A stretch of DNA of 64,000 bases from Saccoglossus kowalevskii (lineage: Eukaryota; Hemichordata; Enteropneusta; Harrimaniidae): contig NW_003116451.1 in assembly GCF_000003605.2 (NCBI RefSeq), forward strand, positions 498,141-562,140, read 5' to 3'. Within the stretch, counting starts at the first letter, position 1, and every line of letters begins with the position of its first letter. The translations under genes were made by a program, and so were the position numbers. This document shows, one piece after another, positions 1 to 9,399 of this stretch. The notes under the pieces are model-generated. The model did no database searches. It saw only the letters and a program-made list of their open reading frames with translations, and had not been told where the DNA came from.

Positions 1-240
1 ATCCTGATGATATATCCCCAAGCAGTTTACTTGTCCATTCTCGTTCGATTTGATGAAATTTTTACTTGGTGATAAACAAATCGTTATTTACATTGTTGCA
101 TATGCAAATTTGTTTGACACACCAGCCAGTCCGGTCACTACCTAGAAACTAATTACATTCTTCCACACGATTGAATCATCTCCTGATATTAGTTTACCAG
201 TGGCGTTATGCTGTACAGTTGATGTTCTTAAATCAGTTAC

Positions 241-318
241 CTGATTTTCTTCTTGCACCAAGGCCCACTGCGCTGAACTGGTGTCACTCAATAGCTGACT
301 GACGGTCTGTAAACACGC
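241..318 (-). CDS. Exon 7: GAIN helix with conserved tryptophan
   Basis: 26 codons, phase 0 at both ends, acceptor ttgttctttag and donor CAG|GTAACTG. It reads ACLQTVSQLLSDTSSAQWAL then VQEENQ. The (S)xLLxxxxxxxWxxVQ spacing is typical of GAIN subdomain A. Reading on past the donor stays open for about 31 codons before a stop, so intron retention would give a truncated ectodomain. The remaining exons would lie outside the window. Confidence 0.72.
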
Positions 319-3300
319 CTAAAGAACAATTGTATACATTATTGCGATTGACCTGAAAATATTACTGTGCAATATATGCACTATAGATATGTATAATAGT
401 TGTAATGTATTCATAGTATGTAAACAACTGCCCCATTATATACATCAAAGTGTGTAGTTATTCTTATATAAAAGCTAAATTATTTACCTCAGCCACTGAG
501 TTAAACTCTTCCATGGTCAAAGGGCTCAGACTGTCAAGGTCAATTTCCAATATTGCAAGTACTATATCGGTGGCAGTTACAAGATCGGACAATGTGATAT
601 TATTTGCTGCCACCACTTGTAGGTCATTGAAGTAGAGCAATACATCCGATATAGAATGTGAAGAGTGGTCATGAAACTGTTGAATACACAAACATACTAT
701 AACGTCGATTCACCAAGCCATGTGTATTACACTGAAGGAATAGTAAACAAATCCAGCAATGTCCAACTAAAGATATAATTTGAATCAAAAGGAACGCTTA
801 CGTGGTTATATATTTTCATCATTTCCATCGAAACACAGTCTTTGTCGAATCGAAGCGTGTTAGTACAAAGTTCTGGAAAAGGAATAAATCGTTAAAGATT
901 AATGATTATTGTAATTTTGACACACAAAAAAAAATTCTCTTGTTTCGTTACGTAATAAATAATACATAAATGAAGCATAAGTATCAAATTGTAACAAAAA
1001 CAGACAATGATTGATATTTCTAATATGACTAAATAAGTAAAGCAAACATATGCGAAGTCATGCAGTAAAGCGAGAAACGAAGACACAATGCAAACATTAC
1101 ACTGCAGCTTGTATTCATACTATCTCGCCTGCGCCTGTCATGATAATTTCGATAATTGTGTTTGGAGTTTTTTTTTTGGGGGGGGGGGGCATAAATGCCA
1201 CAATGACAGTAACACTATTGAATTGCTCATTATTTAATATTTTTGTCGGTAAAAAAATGCCAAACACCCCTTGTTTTCGAACAAATACAGTATTTTTTTT
1301 AATTACACCCAATTTCACTATTATCACAAGATAGAGCGCATCACATTCATACCAAATTGATGTATAGCAAGTAAAAGGGTTAAGTTTAGTTTGTTAGAGA
1401 AATGTTATTGGGATACACTTCAACTCACCATCCCGGGGTTTCACGGTCGCTTCGCCTTCAATCAGTGGTACAATGATATCTTAAACGTAAACAACAATAA
1501 ATAATAGCCCATTGTAATACATATCGAACATAATACAATGCAACATGGAAAATATGCGCTTGATGCACAACATTGCTGTGTAGTTTTAGCAACAAATGTT
1601 CTTGTATATTCTAATATGTATGTGTATTCAATTAGTCTAAACTAGAAGAAGATAGAAGTTTAGGACAGTTGTAATTAACCATTAGTTAACAAATTGCAAT
1701 TATCAACTTCTGACTTACGAAATAATTCTTGTTTGTTATTTTGACATTTGACATTTCTCAAAAATATCATTCCCTGAAATTTGTTTTTATATTTACTTAT
1801 ATCAAAAAATATTCCATTGTACATGGTGAAAAAAAAGTTTGTTAATTTAACGCATTTCACTGAATTTCCCAGTTTGTGAATATAAAAACCATGGTGTACG
1901 TAACAACAATAACAGTATTCACAACTTCAACGCTATATAGTTTATATTTAATATACAATTAAACATTGATATCATAACATTTAGATGATACGATACCTTT
2001 CTCTGGCACCTCGCAAATGAACCGATGAGGAGTGCTACATTCTTGTGTACGCCAATCAAATGAAGGAGTTAATGCAACACAGTTCGCGTTACTTTCATTC
2101 CAAATATCACTCCAGTTGGTGTAGCCAAGTAGCGTTTCATCACTCCATACAAAATTGTCTTCTACTCGTCTCAGGCCAATCCAATAGTGATATTCCCCAC
2201 TATTATAGAAACATGGTGCATATAAGATGTTTGAAGCTTACATACTGATATTTAAAAAAACATAAACGCGGCCATACAACCTGACACCAGGCACAATAGA
2301 CGTTCTTTTGGATGGATTTAATGACATATCCTTTCAAACAAGTCTTTTGGACGGGTAAAATATGTTGTATGTTTTAGCAGAATTCGAAATCATGGGTTGT
2401 CACCGACAGTAAATATTAACCTCTCAGCTCACCCATAATTTGCCTTGACAAAATTATGCTCGCCTTGACCTCCAAAAGAAACCAAATCACCGCCATATAC
2501 AGCACAGTAATCCAAGGAATTTTGTTGGTCCAATATGATATCAAACTTAGCGTAGCAATATTTATGATGTTCTAACCAGGGTTCTGGGCAGTTATCGCTA
2601 TCATCACAGACGCCAGCAACTAGTTATAATGTAGAAATGAAGTAGAATAAGTAAGACAAATATCGCAATCATCCGAACTATTTTCACTTTAGGAATTACA
2701 ATTATGAAACAATTGAAGGAAAGTATGCATCAGTGGCGGCGGCACGGGAGGGGAGGGGGGGCGAGGGGGGGTGATCGCCCTGAACCATTTGAAACCTTTG
2801 TGTCAGCAAAATTTCCCCTTAAAATGCAGGAAATAACGTTTACGAGGTTCTATATTTCAAAATTTGTAAAGAGGAGCATGCCATCGAACCCTCCTAGTAT
2901 GGTCGCGTCTTCGGCGCAAGGTTATTGGACATATCTCGCACCCCCATGCACAATTTTGTGCCGCAGTCACTGTGCATGCATAAATGGATTCTCGGAAGGG
3001 ACTCTGTAATGATATATGTATTAAATTCATGTTTGATAAAATTATACATTTCATATGATATTCGACTATCACGTATAACCATTACAACATCAGTATCGTA
3101 ATTTGTGAACACGCATTTATTTCAGTACATAGACGCTGTAGCTTAGGAAATAGCTCACTCTCCTGTGAGTAAAGTTACTTTTACCATTACTAATACTAGA
3201 TCTCTGCAGTAATTGTCATACGTTCTTAGAATTTATCGACGAAAATATGATAATTACGACGTGATGGTATCATGAATCACTAGTATTAGTATTTTGTTTG

Positions 3301-6300
3301 TCCATAGACTTCAAGTTGGTAATGCGTCTAAAGTTCACAATTTTACATGGCCTGGGTATTCACTACGTAACGCCGTTTTCCAGGTTTTGTGTACACCGTA
3401 AACTGAATGTTAGAGGTAGAAAGCACAAGTCCGGCGTAGTCGTTCAGTGCTCTAAATTTAACACCGCAACAACACATAAAAAGAAAATTAAGATGAACAA
3501 ATTAATTTGAACGTTAATTATTGCCGCTGTTTTTATTTTATATCATACGTCACACTGGCAGCCTGGTGTTTGGCGCATCAGACTCATGGCCGGTAGACCC
3601 AAGTTCAAATCTTACCTCAGGCTTCAGACTAGTATTACTAGTCTGAGCTTAGGCTGACCCCACCTGACCCCAACCCTGGTTCAGTGTGCCACAGACTCAA
3701 TGGGAATGCCTATTCCACTGGCAGAGTTTCATTCACTAACGAATGCGACCTTCACCTTGATTAAGATCCGCAGGTGCTTGTGTTTGACCGAGTCTGGCTG
3801 ACGCCAGGATAGCGCATTAACATTGCCATTTGATAGAGAGATGGCCACACTGCCCTGTCATGCAGTCCCAAACATGAATATTGTCATGGAATTATTTTTT
3901 TTACTCAAAGATTCGTATAATTTCGTGTATATTTGTGAAACGTTTCTCGCCCTGGGAACCCACATTTCGCGGGATCATTGCAATCCATATATGGAAATAG
4001 CATGAGTATAACTTCTCTTAGCCTATGGGAATCGAATTGTGAGGTCATCCTGTTATTCGCTTAGACTTTTTGGTGAGTGTGTCTTGTAATTCGGAATGGT
4101 ACGATAAAGAATAGTTCTTTGATGTTTTATTCCGAGTGGTGTCTGTGTTTTCATTTATTTCATCTCCGTTTGCTATCCCTTGACGTATAGGAGTGCACTG
4201 ATTGCTTGTGGTCGTCCAATACTCAAATATTTCTCTTACAATATGACTTGTGGCAAAAATGCACTATATGTCAGCACTAGCACTTGCAATTTTCATATGC
4301 AAAAAAGTCAGGAGATACAACAGTGACACACACACTGGCACACACACAAAAAAACAATTAATAATGTTACTAAGCAAACAATCGTACTTGTTTAATTCAC
4401 GTTCATGAAAAACGTGTTTGTAGCACCCGAGGGGAGGGGGCGTATGCCCAGTCACAACATTGGAAACTATTTTATAGTTTCCTGGCTGGTGGTTTGGTCA
4501 AAACGTTGGAACATTTTTATTTACCGGTTGGTGCCATAAGCGAGATAAATGCCGTAGTTGTTGTTTTTACTGTATTTTACGATTTCTAGAATACCTTCGC
4601 TGTACGATACACTCGAACGTAAATTACGGGATAGGAAGACGCCATGTTTATTACAAGTGTTCATAAAGCATTGTGGGTTACATCACGTGATCTTTGACAT
4701 TAATAATGATATTATCTGAAAGTATCCTACTAGCAGTTTCTAAATTCAAATGAGCACATCTTATCTGCTAAACCAATACTATAAAACTCCATTGAATAGG
4801 TGACTAAGTGATGAATTCACAATCAGATTTGTTCAGTTTGTAGCAAAACTATCAGAATGCGTGTAAAATAGTATAGTGTTTCAGACGTGATGTTTGATTA
4901 TAGAAAGCTAAATAGATTTTGACCGAAAATGTGAGGACAGTTAAATGTATCCAAAGTACAATAGAAGCTGAAGAGAATACGTTTAGCATATTGTACATCT
5001 AGTGTGTCTACACACGTTCGAAAATAAACTACAGTTGTGGCGGTTTTAGAAGAGAAAAAAAGCGTAACATATCTGGACGAAACCAATTACCTCGAGCTTG
5101 CTTGTATTTTGTTTATTCATTAATTTTTCAAACGTTTTAGTTTTTTTGCATGGCAGTATTCGCCTAATATCGTGCTTATGGTGTTCGACGTTTTTCCTTA
5201 AAAGGTTTTCAGTAACATTACATATACCTTGATATTATGTTATTGCTCTCTTCATAAGCATATGTGCTTCTAATATTTAACTTCCCATTATGTGTGAACA
5301 GAGATTCAGTATTATCAGAAATTGTTAATTAGGTTAAATTTATTTTTTAGGGAGCAAATTATTTAAATTACAAATGAGTAATATGTGCACCCGACGGAAA
5401 GCAATCATTCGCTGAAATTGAAAACACACCCGGTTTAATTATGAATAATAGCACTGCGCGACAAGTCGTATCCACATGGCAGTTAATGTTTCCGTAGATT
5501 TATACTAGCAATATTTAATGTTCCATTATAAAATTATAAAAGTGGCAATTACTCGCTGGTATGAATGTTGTGTGGGAGGGAATTTGTGTTGATGTAGGCA
5601 TAAGATAGGTCTATATCATCCAGACATCCGGCTTTGGCGAAAAATATTACAGGTATAAATCCACAGTTAACCCATCATACATAAATGATTGTAGAACGAA
5701 CGAATCATATCATCCACGTAAAAACCTCAAATCAGAACAGTACAGTACACGTGCAAATAACGTGTCATCACGAATGGATTCAATATAATACTTGAATACT
5801 ATTTAAAAATTACGATATCTGAGACATATGAGGTTCATGTTAATTGTAGGGAAATCATCTGTACAATCTGTACAAATAAATTATGAATAAAAAAAGCAGT
5901 GAGATAAAAGAGAATAAGCAACTAGTATATCTACATGGTTTGCACACTGCGTACATGATTATGAGTTCAACTGTCATCCGCCCAGCAAATGTGTTCAGAT
6001 TTATTTGATACTCCCCGATTTTGTAGTGTCTTCATGTATGCATAAACTAAACTGTATTAATCAAGTATCCTAAAATTAATCCTTCAAATGACGATATCAT
6101 TTTTTGCCATCGCAATCTTTGTTTCCTTTAAGTTATGTTCAATTGAGAATTCGTGACATGGTAATCAAAGCTTGTTTAAACATAGTCGATGGAATTGCTT
6201 TTTTCGCTCAATCAGTTAATTCATAAGCTGCGGAATACGATTTAGTTGTTTAGAATCTGTAAGTACGCGTTGTCGTCTTGTAAATCAAAGATTGCTGCCA

Positions 6301-9300
6301 TGCACGCCCCCGTCATGTAAAATCTCGTAACTCAAGTTTTGATAGGGCTACAAAAATAATTGTTGGGTTCATTCATAGGTTTCCATCGTCAATGTGGCCA
6401 TTTTGGAAATACAATTCAAATCCTACCTTTTGGTCATGCTCAAAAAATGAGAATTAAGCAGGAAAAGCAAAAGCATGACAAGGGGCCCATTTTACATTGA
6501 GGATTATATTAAAAAAATTAGATGCCTCAAAAGTGAATTTCAGTTAGATCAGAAAAATAAAACTGGAATTACCTGGTACCAGTCTAATATACACACTTAT
6601 ATGTAGCGCTAAAACATTTACATAAATATATTCATGCTTCGAATGTCGATATCATTCACTGTCTTATTAATCTTTGCTTCCTTTACGGTTCTCCGAATGA
6701 GAAATTATGTCCAATTGAGAAATCGTGACATGGTAATCAGAGCTTGTTTAAACACAGTCGATGGCGAATCAGACAATGTGAAAACGAACGAAAAACAAAT
6801 TCAAATACCTATCCGCTATTCATCAACTTTGAACAAATCATGGTTTAATTTCGTATTTCCCGTTTGTTATTGTTTCGCGTTCATTTTCGCTGTATACGCC
6901 GTTTTTAAACGATTAAATATAAATATTATTTATGCTGCTCATATTACTAATGTGGTATAGCTTTGATTGTGTAACATTTCTCGAAATGTCGTGAAGAATC
7001 CATGTTAATTGTATTTAACAATTTTATTTCCGCCTTCTTGATGTTTTCGACAACAAGTGTAAGACGAATAAATGATTCACGTCTGTGCTTTTTTCTGTTA
7101 GTAAATTGCAGTTTTGTCGAGTTTGCGGAGAAACATGCCGTACAATAATCGATTCATTAGTCGGTACGTTCAACTTACTTGTGTGCCAGTATACCAGTGG
7201 CACACAAGTATACCAGTGCGCCGGGTATATAAATAATATATATATATATTAAGTGTTGTATTTTAAATTGTTTATGTTATATATTATTAGTTTTAATTCA
7301 GAATATTCTTAACACGCAAGATGATTTGCTTCTTACCGGATTTAACATCACATCATATCAAAGTAGGCAAGTGAAACAAGCCCTTTGCGATAACAGTAGT
7401 AACGTAATGATTCTTGTTGATATACTTCTCTTCAAATATGTACATTTGCAAACTGCACAAGGTTTCAGTACAATTGATTTAGTTCAAACGGTAACGCTCA
7501 TTACAAATGGAAATTACTCAGAATTAGTACAACTTAATGTCTTTCAGAGCTAGCTTAAGAGTCGATATTCAATATTGCATATTGATTTAGCATTCCGTAA
7601 TTCAAGTAATTCATATAGATATAACAAATACCATCGAAAATATGGCAAACACTGTCAAATACAGAAAATAAATTAGCCACTGAATGCGTCATAAATACAT
7701 AATACAAAAGAAAAGATTGGTATAGTATAGTATAGTGTCATGCATTTGCTCATAAGCTGCGTAATACGATTTACGTCGTCTTGTAAATCCAAGATTGCTG
7801 CCATACACGCCCCCTGTCATATAGAACGTCGCAACTCAAGTTTTGATAGGGCTACAGAAATAATTGTTAGGTCCGTTCATAGGTTTCCATGGTCAAGGAA
7901 GCCAATTTGCAAATACAATTCAAACCCTACCTCTTGGCCATGCTAAAAAATGAGAATGCTACAGGAAAAGCAAAAGCATGACAACGGGCCCATTTTAGAT
8001 AAATTGGCAGCCAATTTGATTTTTAGCGGCCAATGAGGATTATGTTTAAAAAATTAGGTGGCTCAAAGTGAATTTCAGTTAGTTCAGAATCTGTTGAGAA
8101 AATCTTGACAAAAAAAACCCGGGAATTACTTGGTACGGATCAGTCTAATATACACACTTAGAATAATATGTAGTGCTGTTATATTTATCTATTAATTCCG
8201 TGAAGCGCATACATCGGTACTACGTTCCACGTGATACCACGGCGAGGCTGTAACAGTTACTTAGTTTAAAAACATTAGCAATAATGCTTAAAATATTACT
8301 AAGCCAGTTGTAATTCGATTAATGATAACTTACGTATAATACCCGAACAAAACTACAGCTCATAATTATATTAATGATAAATATATTTTGTAATAGCATA
8401 TTTTGAGTTTAAGGAAAGCTAATTACACTGGATATCGATTGTGCAAATCTAATTACTGTGATGTGTTACTAAGCAACCACGAGTGTTGTTCAAGAGCTCC
8501 TGAACAAATGAATATCGAACAAATATCCCAGTATGATACACCACTTATAGACTTACTGTAATGACAGAAATATGTCTGGGAATCGTGTACTAGTAGTTAA
8601 AAATGTATTACATACTGTCTTATGTTTTATTCTTGAATTATTGAGACTACTACCAACTTGTTGATTGTAGAATTTTACGTGTACAGACTAAATTTATTAT
8701 TTTAATTAAAGGATTTCATATTCATCTAACTTCTGTGTGTAATGCTCGTGTTATTCAGTTTGTTATCCACTGCGTGAAGATATCCATGACCCTTCAACAC
8801 CCACGTCTTGATTGTGAAAATGATGCGGACGTTTATGTTTTAACACAACCCCATTTAAATCATTTAAATTTAGTAGACAGATATCCGTACAGCATGTCAA
8901 TCTATTTAATATTTACATATTTGTCATTTAAGTGCCAATGCTACATGGGACAATAATTTACCAAACATTGTCTACTTTTATCGTTTGAAATATGAGGTTT
9001 GTTGTAGGTATGAACATTCATTATGATTATTGGCAAATGGTCGTTTGTTGATTATACTGTAGTCTGCGAAAAATACCGTCGCTGAGGTGCTTTCTGCGTG
9101 TATAACTACAGTAGCCGCTCAGTGCTGACCGAAACCTACGACTAGGTCAGTTGATATCTACTTTGACATACTCATATGGAAGCTGACAAGATGGGTTAGC
9201 GGATCTACAACGAAATGAAAAAACCTCGTCAGGTTTTTATTACTTTTTTTGTGCATTTTACGCACGTACCACTGATTCAGACAAAATCAATTTAGAAAAA

Positions 9301-9372
9301 CACGAAAGACTTACCTGCATATAAAAGAACCCCACAAACTGACAGAATTGCCCGTAAATACATCGTTTCCAT
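241..9372 (-). CDS. C-type lectin / GAIN-domain receptor, probable adhesion GPCR (3' end outside window)
   Basis: Seven coding exons read in the order 9372-9315, 2619-2433, 2199-1997, 1479-1429, 872-802, 676-488 and 318-241. They total 837 nt (279 codons), and every exon junction agrees in phase. The predicted protein has a signal peptide (residues 1-20), a C-type lectin domain (about 26-150) and a linker with a CTNTLRFDKDC segment. It then has helical sequence typical of GAIN subdomain A (about 190-279), including the W of SAQWALVQEENQ. In adhesion GPCRs the GAIN domain precedes self-cleavage and seven membrane helices, which would lie to the left of position 1. The first intron is about 6.7 kb. 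Seen: exons, phases, lectin motifs. Known: lectin domains occur on adhesion GPCR ectodomains in invertebrate deuterostomes. Inferred: 7TM receptor identity. A secreted or single-pass protein is not excluded. Confidence 0.8.
488..676 (-). CDS. Exon 6: GAIN subdomain A helices
   Basis: 63 codons in phase 0 between acceptor tgtattcaacag and donor GAG|GTAAAT. The sequence is leucine-rich and helical, with ISDVLLYFNDLQVVAANN, a NIT sequon, LSDLVTATDIVLAILEIDLD and LTMEEFNSVAE. This resembles the first helices of GAIN domains of adhesion GPCRs. Assignment rests on this pattern and on the next exon. Confidence 0.72.
802..872 (-). CDS. Exon 5: cysteine-containing linker
   Basis: Acceptor ccttttccag, donor CAC|GTAAGC. 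The exon reads ELCTNTLRFDKDC then VSMEMMKIYNH. Two cysteines about ten residues apart may form a disulphide. It lacks the four-cysteine, tryptophan-bearing pattern of the HRM domain that often precedes GAIN. It ends in phase 0. Confidence 0.7.
1429..1479 (-). CDS. Exon 4: linker after lectin domain
   Basis: This 51-nt exon has the acceptor tttaag and the donor GATG|GTGAGTT. With the base carried from exon 3 it reads DIIVPLIEGEATVKPRD. It enters and leaves in phase 1, which fits both neighbours. No domain is recognised; it is a short spacer between the lectin and the GAIN-like region. Confidence 0.7.
1719..1773 (-). CDS. Possible alternative (stop-containing) exon of the lectin/GAIN gene
   Basis: A good acceptor (aaaacaaatttcag) and donor (GTAAGTC) bound 55 nt lying between exons 3 and 4. 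If used after exon 3 it adds GNDIFEKCQMSK and then a stop. That would end the protein just after the lectin domain and make a secreted soluble lectin. 55 nt is not a multiple of three, so it cannot be a cassette that keeps the frame. It may equally be a chance pair of splice-like sites. Confidence 0.25.
1997..2199 (-). CDS. Exon 3: second half of C-type lectin domain with WIGL motif
   Basis: The exon encodes EYHYWIGLRRVEDNFVWSDE, then a NWSDIW loop, NANCVALTPSFDWRTQEC and STPHRFICEVPEK. WIGL, NCV and the final C-STPHRFIC are diagnostic of the fold. The calcium-site motifs EPN/QPD and WND are absent (WRT replaces WND), so classical calcium-dependent sugar binding is unlikely. Two N-glycosylation sequons (NWS, NES) lie in the loop. 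The acceptor is tttctataatag and the donor is AAAG|GTATCG. Confidence 0.85.
2433..2619 (-). CDS. Exon 2: first half of C-type lectin domain
   Basis: After the acceptor (ataactag) the frame reads VCDDSDNCPEPW, then HHKYCYAKF, SLDYCAVYGGDLVSF and EHNFVKANYG. These are the N-terminal cysteine pair of a long-form lectin domain, the helix-1 cysteine and the GG-LVSF strand. The donor is GG|GTGAGC. The exon ends in phase 2, and the next exon supplies one T to give GGT GGG GAA. Confidence 0.82.
2728..3000 (+). repeat. Poly-G dispersed repeat (degenerate GTGGCG...GGGG...GGCGC type)
   Basis: A CAGTGGCGGCGGCACG start is followed by long G runs and then a TTTGAAACC/TTTTC body. A later stretch (gcatgccatcgaaccctcctag ... 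ggtcgcgtcttcggcgc) reads like a decayed copy of the GGGGGCATGCCCCCGG...CCCCCTAG...GCTCGCGCCTTCGGCGC repeat seen in many marine invertebrate genomes. The open frame across it is a by-product of its GC-rich composition. Confidence 0.45.
3553..3830 (+). repeat. tRNA-derived SINE
   Basis: The head has a tRNA-like A box (TGGCGCATCAG, 3571-3581) and B box (AAGTTCAAATC, 3601-3611) at tRNA spacing, followed by TTACC. A perfect 10-bp hairpin (3624-3646, TCAGACTAGT/ACTAGTCTGA) follows. The body then continues to about 3830 without a recognisable poly-A tail. It lies in the first intron of the lectin gene, in the opposite orientation. The family is not identified and the 3' boundary is approximate. Confidence 0.6.
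6087..6610 (+). repeat. Tandem duplication, copy 1 (segments A1 and B1)
   Basis: A1 (about 6087-6195) matches 6640-6770, sharing blocks such as TTGAGAAATCGTGACATGGT with small changes. B1 (6221-6610) matches 7750-8180, including cataagctgcgnaatacgat, caagttttgatagggctaca and cagtctaatatacacactta. Order A-B is kept in both copies. Copy 1 lacks about 1 kb between A and B that copy 2 retains, and B1 has small indels relative to B2. Confidence 0.8.
6634..6960 (+). pseudogene. Relic resembling the TM3-loop-TM4 end of a Cys-loop receptor
   Basis: A 108-codon open frame begins with a hydrophobic segment (SISFTVLLIFASFTVL), continues through a polar loop of about 45 residues, and ends with KSWFNFVFPVCYCFAFIFAV then YAVFKRL. 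The FP-V---F-F---VY pattern resembles the fourth membrane helix of GABA/glycine-type Cys-loop receptors, where the consensus is SR--FP--F--FN--YW. The first helix could be the end of TM3. No acceptor precedes the frame and the flanking exons are not visible. The partial copy at 6087-6195 has lost the frame. I read it as a decayed gene end; a chance hydrophobic frame remains possible. Confidence 0.3.
7176..7210. repeat. 12-bp perfect inverted repeat (hairpin)
   Basis: TACTTGTGTGCC (7176-7187) and GGCACACAAGTA (7199-7210) are perfect reverse complements around an 11-nt spacer. A further CCAGTGCGCCGGG and a TA dinucleotide run (7231-7250) follow. No family is recognised. Confidence 0.55.
7291..7490 (+). 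CDS. Open exon, weakly similar to ABCA-type transporter first extracellular region
   Basis: An acceptor (atattattag) opens a frame of 66 codons ending at a plausible donor (AACG|GTAACG). Unspliced, it would run to a stop at 7551-7553. It reads LIQNILNTQDDLLLTGFNIT, then SRQVKQALCDNSSNVMILVD and ends TIDLVQT. The arrangement of DD-LLL, a short sequon-bearing stretch and a following helix recalls the first extracellular domain of ABCA1/ABCA4. This comparison was made from memory and is weak. It lies inside the lectin gene's first intron on the other strand, with no companion exons found. Confidence 0.25.
9315..9372 (-). CDS. Exon 1: signal peptide of the lectin/GAIN receptor
   Basis: The exon encodes METMYLRAILSVCGVLLYA plus one base and ends at a consensus donor (G|GTAAGTC). 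The start is the first ATG after an acceptor-like site (ttttcgcttcag at about 9393-9404), so a 5' UTR exon may lie further upstream. A second in-frame ATG sits three codons in. The hydrophobic core is typical of a cleavable signal peptide. The exon ends in phase 1 and joins exon 2 as GTT GCT GGC, giving VAGVCDD. Confidence 0.75.
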
Positions 9373-9399
9373 GATAAAGCTACGCCTGTCTGAAGCGAA

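Larger units (their letters stand above)
6640..8180 (+). repeat. Tandem duplication, copy 2 (segments A2 to B2)
   Basis: This is the longer copy of the duplicated segment. A2 is 6640-6770, unique sequence spans about 6771-7749, and B2 is 7750-8180. B2 carries a roughly 35-base stretch (gataaattggcagccaatttg...) missing from B1. The unique middle holds a channel-like relic, a hairpin and an ABCA-like open exon. Whether B is also a dispersed repeat elsewhere in the genome cannot be told here. Confidence 0.75.

Noticed and set aside
2704-3009. 101-codon plus-strand frame
   Set aside because: Lies across the poly-G dispersed repeat; its length follows from GC-rich sequence with few stops.
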